Part shown: positions 57,321 through 64,000 of the stretch, piece by piece
Layout: every line of letters starts with the position of its first letter
Position numbering within the stretch: the stretch's first letter is position 1
Assembly (NCBI GenBank): GCA_036768485.1
Contig: JAVLUZ010000253.1
Coordinates: forward strand, 1-64,000
Length of the DNA stretch: 64,000 nucleotides
Direction: 5' to 3'
Source of the DNA: Mermis nigrescens
Lineage: Eukaryota > Nematoda > Enoplea > Mermithida > Mermithidae
Program-made: the position numbers and the translations under genes
The notes under the pieces: model-generated
What the model saw: only the letters and a program-made list of their open reading frames with translations
Told to the model about the DNA's origin: nothing
The model's database searches: none

Positions 57321-60300
57321 TTGTTTTGGCCCAGCTTGCAGTATGCTGCTCAACCGTGCAATGAAACGTTATTTAACGTTTGATCCGTTAATTACATTTG
57401 ACGTATTCCGACAAAAATAAAATTACGTTATTCGGTACGCCGATTGAATTGGTTTTTGAGGACAACAAGCTATATGTAAAGAAACCGCCAAATAATAAGA
57501 AAAATTAATTCTGTTATTGCAAGTTGCAGTATGCTGCTCAACCGAGGGATGGAACGTTATTTGGCGCTCAATCTGTTAATTACATTTGACGTATTCCGAC
57601 AAAAATAAAATTACGTTATTTGGAACGCCGATTGGATTGTCTTTAAGGACTGAGCTATACGTGAAAAAGCCGCCAAAGAATAAGAAAAATTTATTCCGTT
57701 ATTGCGAGTACCGCCTAATTTGTCATTACCGCCGAAGAAGAAAAAGGGACATATTAGTGATTTTCTTCAATACGCATGTCGACAAAAATGCGCCTCATTG
57801 TTTTGGCCCAGCTTGCAGTATGCTGCTCAACCGAGCAATAAAATGCTATTTAAGCAGCTCGGATCCGTTAATAACATTCGACGTGTTCCGACAAAAATAA
57901 AATTACGTTGTTCGGAACGCCGATTGGATTGTCTTTTAAGGACGGGCTGACGAAAAAGCCGGCGAAAGAATAAGAAAAAATTGAATTCCGTTATTGCGGC
58001 CCTGGTTTAAGGTCATCGCAGCGAAGAAGAAAAAGGGACATATTAGTGATTTTCTCCAATACGCATATCGAAAAAAATGCGCCTGATTGTTTTGGCCCAG
58101 CTTGCAGTATGCTGCTCAACCGTGCAATGAAACGTTATTTAACATTTGATCCGTTAATTACATTTGACGTATTCCGACAAAAATAAAATTACGTTATTTG
58201 AGTACGCCGATTGAATTGGTTTTTGAGGACAACAAGCTATATGTAAAGAAACCGCCAAATAATAAGAAAAATTAATTCTGTTATTGCAAGTTGCAGTATG
58301 CTGCTCAATCGAGGGATGGAACGTTATTTGGTGCTAAATCTGTTAATTACGACTGACGTATTCCGACAAAAATAAAATTACGTAATTCGGAACGCCGATT
58401 GAATCGGTTTTTGAGGACAACAAGCTATATGTAAAGAAACCGCCAAATAATAAGAAAAATTAATTCTGTTATTGCAAGTTGCAGTATGCTGCTCAATCGA
58501 GGGATGGAACGTTATTTGGCGCTCAATCTGTTAATTACGACTAACGTATTCCGACAAAAAAAAATTACGTTATTCGGAACGCCGATTTGATTGTCTTTGA
58601 AGGACGGTGAGCTATACGTGAAAAAGCCGCCAAAGAATAAGAAAAAATTTATTCCGTTATTGCGAGTGCCGCCTAATTTGGCATTACCGCCGAAGAAGAA
58701 AAAGGGACATATTAGTGATTTTCTTCAATACGCATGTCGACAAAAATGCGCCTGATTGTTTTGGCCCAGCTTGCAGTATGCTGCTCAACCGAGCGATGAA
58801 ACATTATTTAACGTTCGATCCGTTAATTACATTTGACGTATTCCGACAAAAATAAAATTACGTTATTCGGTACGCCAATTGAATTGGTTTTTGAGGACAA
58901 CAAGCTATATGTAAAGAAACCGCCAAATAATAAGAAAAATTAATTCTGTTATTGCAAGTTGCAGTATGCTGCTCAACCGAGGGATGGAACGTTATTTGGC
59001 GCTCAATCTGTTAATTACGACTGACGTATTCCGACAAAAATAAAATTATGTTATTCGGAACGCCGATTGGATTGTCTTTTAAGGACGGACGTGAAAAAGC
59101 CGCCAAAGAATAAGAAAAAATTAATTCCGTTATTGCGAGTGCCTAATTTGCCATTACCGCCGAAGAAGAAAAAGGGACATATTAGTGATTTTCTTCAATA
59201 CAGCATGTCGACAAAAATGCGCCTGATTGTTTTGGCCCAGCTTGCAGTATGCTGCTCAACCGAGCGATGAAACGTTATTTAACGTTTGATCCGTTAATTA
59301 CATTTGAGCGTATTCCGACAAAAATAAAATTACGTTATTCGGAACGCCGATTGAATTGGTTTTTGAGGACAACAAGCTATATGTAAAGAAACCGCCAAAT
59401 AATAAGAAAAATTAATTCTGTTATTGCAAGTTGCAGTATGCTGCTCAACCGAGGGATGGAACGTTATTTGGTGCCCAATCTGTTAATTACGATTGACGTA
59501 TTCCGACAAAAATAAAATTACGTTATTCGGAACGCCGATTGAATTGGTTTTTGAGGACAACAAGCTATATGTAAAGAAACCGCCAAATAATAAGAAAAAT
59601 TAATTCTGTTATTGCAAGTTGCAGTATGCTGCTCAACCGAGGGATGGAACGTTATTTGGCGCTCAATCTGTTAATTACGACTGACGTATTCCGACAAAAA
59701 TAAAATTACGTTATTCGGAACGCCGATTGGATTGTCTTTTAAGGACGGACGTGAAAAAGCCGCCAAAGAATAAGAAAAAATTAATTCCGTTATTGCGAGT
59801 GCCGCCTAATTTGCCATTACCGCCGAAGAAGAAAAAGGGACATATTAGTGATTTTCTTCAATACGCATGTCGACAAAAATGCGCCTGATTGTTTTGGCCC
59901 AGCTTGCAGTATGCTGCTCAACCGTGCGATGAAACGTTATTTAACATTTGATCCGTTAATTACATTTGACGTATTCCGACAAAAATAAAATTACGTTATT
60001 CGGTACGCCGATTGAATTGGTTTTTGAGGACAACAAGCTATATGTAAAGAAACCGCCAAATAATAAGAAAAATTAATTCTGTTATTGCAAGTTGCAGTAT
60101 GCTGCTCAACCGAGGGATGGAACGTTATTTGGCGCTCAATCTGTTAATTACGACTGACGTATTCCGACAAAAATAAAATTACGTTATTCGGAACGCCGAT
60201 TGGATTGTCTTTTAAGGACGGACGTGAAAAAGCCGCCAAAGAATAAGAAAAAATTAATTCCGTTATTGCGAGTGCCGCCTAATTTGCCATTACCGCCGAA

Positions 60301-63300
60301 GAAGAAAAAGGGACATATTAGTGATTTTCTTCAATACGCATGTTGACAAAAATGCGCCTGATTGTTTTGGCCCAGCTTGCAGTATGCTGCTCAACCGTGC
60401 GATGAAACGTTATTTAACGTTTGATCCGTTAATTACATTTGACGTATTCCGACAAAAATAAAATTACGTTATTCGGTACGCCGATTGAATTGGTTTTTGA
60501 GGACAACAAGCTATATGTAAAGAAACCGCCAAATAATAAGAAAAATTAATTCTGTTATTGCAAGTTGCAGTATGCTGCTCAACCGAGGGATGGAACGTTA
60601 TTTGGCGCTCAATCTGTTAATTACGACTGACGTATTCCGACAAAAATAAAATTACGTTATTCGGAACGCCGATTGGATTGTCTTTTAAGGACGGACGTGA
60701 AAAAGCCGCCAAAGAATAAGAAAAAATTAATTCCGTTATTGCGAGTGCCGCCTAATTTGCCATTACCGCCGAAGAAGAAAAAGGGACATATTAGTGATTT
60801 TCTTCAATACGCATGTCGACAAAAATGCGCCTGATTGTTTTGGCCCAGCTTGCAGTATGCTGCTCAACCGTGCGATGAAACGTTATTTAACGTTCGATCC
60901 GTTAATTACATTTGACGTATTCCGACAAAAATAAAATTACGTTATTCGGTACGCCGATTGAATTGGTTTTTGAGGACAACAAGCTATATGTAAAGAAACC
61001 GCCAAATAATAAGAAAAATTAATTCTGTTATTGCAAGTTGCAGTATGCTGCTCAACCGAGGGATGGAACGTTATTTGGCGCTCAATCTGTTAATTACGAC
61101 TGACGTATTCCGACAAAAATAAAATTATGTTATTCGGAACGCCGATTGGATTGTCTTTTAAGGACGGACGTGAAAAAGCCGCCAAAGAATAAGAAAAAAT
61201 TAATTCCGTTATTGCGAGTGCCGCCTAATTTGCCATTACCGCCGAAGAAGAAAAAGGGACATATTAGTGATTTTCTTCAATACGCATGTCGACAAAAATG
61301 CGCCTGATTGTTTTGGCCCAGCTTGCAGTATGCTGCTCAACCGTGCGATGAAACGTTATTTAACGTTTGATCCGTTAATTACATTTGACGTATTCCGACA
61401 AAAATAAAATTACGTTATTCGGAACGCCGATTGAATTGGTTTTTGAGGACAACAAGCTATACGTAAAGAAACCGCCAAATAATAAGAAAAATTAATTCTG
61501 TTATTGCAAGTTGCAGTATGCTGCTCAACCGAGGGATGGAACGTTATTTGGCGCTCAATCTGTTAATTACGACTGACGTATTCCGACAAAAATAAAATTA
61601 CGTTATTCGGAACGCCGATTGGATTGTCTTTTAAGGACGGACGTGAAAAAGCCGCCAAAGAATAAGAAAAAATTAATTCCGTTATTGCGAGTGTCGCCTA
61701 ATTTGCCATTACCGCCGAAGAAGAAAAAGGGACATATTAGTGATTTTCTTCAATACGCATGTTGACAAAAATGCGCCTGATTGTTTTGGCCCAGCTTGCA
61801 GTATGCTGCTCAACCGAGCAATGAAACGTTATTTAACGTTTGATCCGTTAATTACATTTGACGTATTCCGACAAAAATAAAATTACGTTATTCGGTACGC
61901 CGATTGAATTGGTTTTTGAGGACAACAAGCTATACGTAAAGAAACCGCCAAATAATAAGAAAAATTAATTCTGTTATTGCAAGTTGCAGTATGCTGCTCA
62001 ACCGAGGGATGGAACGTTATTTGGCGCTCAATCTGTTAATTACGACTGACGTATTCCGACAAAAATAAAATTACGTTATTCGGAACGCCGATTGGATTGT
62101 CTTTTAAGGACGGACGTGAAAAAGCCGCCAAAGAATAAGAAAAAATTAATTCCGTTATTGCGAGTGTCGCCTAATTTGCCATTACCGCCGAAGAAGAAAA
62201 AGGGACATATTAGTGATTTTCTTCAATACGCATGTCGACAAAAATGCGCCTGATTGTTTTGGCCCAGCTTGCAGTATGCTGCTCAACCGTGCAATGAAAC
62301 GTTATTTAACGTTTGATCCGTTAATTACATTTGACGTATTCCGACAAAAATAAAATTACGTTATTCGGTACGCCGATTGAATTGGTTTTTGAGGACAACA
62401 AGCTATATGTAAAGAAACCGCCAAATAATAAGAAAAATTAATTCTGTTATTGCAAGTTGCAGTATGCTGCTCAACCGAGGGATGGAACGTTATTTGGCGC
62501 TCAATCTGTTAATTACGACTGACGTATTCCGACAAAAATAAAATTACGTTATTCGGAACGCCGATTGGATTGTCTTTTAAGGACGGACGTGAAAAAGCCG
62601 CCAAAGAATAAGAAAAAATTAATTCCGTTATTGCGAGTGCCGCCTAATTTGCCATTACCGCCGAAGAAGAAAAAGGGACATATTAGTGATTTTCTTCAAT
62701 ACGCATGTCGACAAAAATGCGCCTGATTGTTTTGGCCCAGCTTGCAGTATGCTGCTCAACCGTGCGATGAAACGTTATTTAACGTTTGATCCGTTAATTA
62801 CATTTGACGTATTCCGACAAAAATAAAATTACGTTATTCGGTACGCCGATTGAATTGGTTTTTGAGGACAACAAGCTATATGTAAAGAAACCGCCAAATA
62901 ATAAGAAAAATTAATTCTGTTATTGCAAGTTGCAGTATGCTGCTCAACCGAGGGATGGAACGTTATTTGGCGCTCAATCTGTTAATTACGACTGACGTAT
63001 TCCGACAAAAATAAAATTACGTTATTCGGAACGCCGATTGGATTGTCTTTTAAGGACGGATGTGAAAAAGCCGCCAAAGAATAAGAAAAAATTAATTCCG
63101 TTATTGCGAGTGCCGCCTAATTTGCCATTACCGCCGAAGAAGAAAAAGGGACATATTAGTGATTTTCTTCAATACGCATGTCGACAAAAATGCGCCTGAT
63201 TGTTTTGGCCCAGCTTGCAGTATGCTGCTCAACCGTGCAATGAAACGTTATTTAACGTTTGATCCGTTAATTACATTTGGCGTATTCCGACAAAAATAAA

Positions 63301-64000
63301 ATTACGTTATTCGGTACGCCGATTGAATTGGTTTTTGAGGACAACAAGCTATATGTAAAGAAACCGCCAAATAATAAGAAAAATTAATTCTGTTATTGCA
63401 AGTTGCAGTATGCTGCTCAACCGAGGGATGGAACGTTATTTGGCGCTCAATCTGTTAATTACGACTGGCGTATTCCGACAAAAATAAAATTACGTTATTC
63501 GGAACGCCGATTGGATTGTCTTTTAAGGACGGACGTGAAAAAGCCGCCAAAGAATAAGAAAAAATTAATTCCGTTATTGCGAGTGCCGCCTAATTTGCCA
63601 TTACCGCCGAAGAAGAAAAAGGGACATATTAGTGATTTTCTTCAATACGCATGTCGACAAAAATGCGCCTGATTGTTTTGGCCCAGCTTGCAGTATGCTG
63701 CTCAACCGTGCGATGAAACGTTATTTAACGTTTGATCCGTTAATTACATTTGGCGTATTCCGACAAAAATAAAATTACGTTATTCGGTACGCCGATTGAA
63801 TTGGTTTTTGAGGACAACAAGCTATATGTAAAGAAACCGCCAAATAATAAGAAAAATTAATTCTGTTATTGCAAGTTGCAGTATGCTGCTCAACCGAGGG
63901 ATGGAACGTTATTTGGCGCTCAATCTGTTAATTACGACTGACGTATTCCGACAAAAATAAAATTACGTTATTCGGAACGCCGATTGGATTGTCTTTTAAG

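Larger units (their letters stand above)
46028..64000 (+). repeat. Satellite array, 473-bp dimer of 285-bp (A) and 188-bp (B) monomers
   Basis: GCAGTATGCTGCTCAACCG marks every monomer start. In clean stretches spacings alternate exactly 188 and 285 (for example 59906, 60094, 60379, 60567, 60852, 61040, 61325). B and the first part of A are homologous. A has an extra ~97 bases (GTGCCGCCTAATTTG to GTTTTGGCCCAGCTT). About 35 A ends are present. Seven intervals are about 661-700 bases because an additional B-like monomer is inserted. One interval near 57797-58086 is about 289. The array runs off the right edge. Period 473 is not a multiple of three, so it cannot be one long repeat protein. Confidence 0.97.

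Noticed and set aside
46028..64000. CRISPR-like array
   Set aside because: Both alternating parts are repeated and homologous to each other. There are no unique spacers, and the unit is far too long.
46028..64000. CENP-B-box-like word in the satellite (TTCGGAACGCCGA)
   Set aside because: It departs from the known box consensus at several required positions, so I do not claim a centromere-protein site.
1..64000. tRNA, rRNA or retroelement genes
   Set aside because: I saw no cloverleaf-type box A/box B pair, rRNA core sequence or reverse-transcriptase motif. Without a computed search, absence is not proven.

Overview
The window reads as non-genic nuclear DNA of an AT-rich animal genome. There are no bacterial gene arrays. 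Introns are short (about 50-80 bases in the best model), DNA transposons are abundant, and two broken genes are of types I associate with early-branching animals: a protein kinase with the catalytic loop HNDIKGDN and a tyrosine-recombinase-like gene. A sponge or cnidarian is my best guess; this is inference and no sequence here proves it.

Positions 1-27,700 are a transposon graveyard. Two large composites dominate. The first (1-9,586) has terminal inverted repeats of about 480 bases and carries a hAT-like element (1,930-9,004, target-site duplication GCCTACAC) that holds an internal direct duplication. The second (17,991-27,665) is six insertions nested one inside another. Four have perfect 8-base target-site duplications and two match at 7 of 8 bases, so the order of insertion can be read directly. 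Between the composites lie a 2-kb minisatellite with a 21-base unit, a duplicated 311-base unit, a GGAATA-array inverted-repeat element and a small hAT-type MITE. A tiny GC-rich hairpin (GGCGC-NNN-GCGCC) recurs through this part.

Positions 27,700-45,927 look like gene-bearing euchromatin with decayed genes. There is a lysine-rich spliced gene with a triplicated exon (28,461-31,665, +), a broken reverse-strand gene (32,160-32,965), and a reverse-strand tyrosine-recombinase-like pseudogene whose first catalytic arginine codon appears to be TGA (34,496-36,480). They are followed by the last two exons of an unidentified reverse-strand gene (38,222-38,445) and a protein-kinase pseudogene with an upstream two-exon leader (39,444-42,664, +). 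A roughly 110-base palindromic MITE with TAAACCACTGACC ends occurs seven times here and not in the first 28 kb.

After a run of exactly 100 N (45,928-46,027) the remaining 18 kb is one satellite array. It is built from a 285-base monomer (A) and a 188-base monomer (B) that share ancestry, arranged mainly as a 473-base dimer and less often as a 661-base trimer. Several monomer differences fall at third codon positions of a shared reading frame, so the satellite may derive from coding sequence. The join across the N run is a scaffold join and is not shown by sequence.
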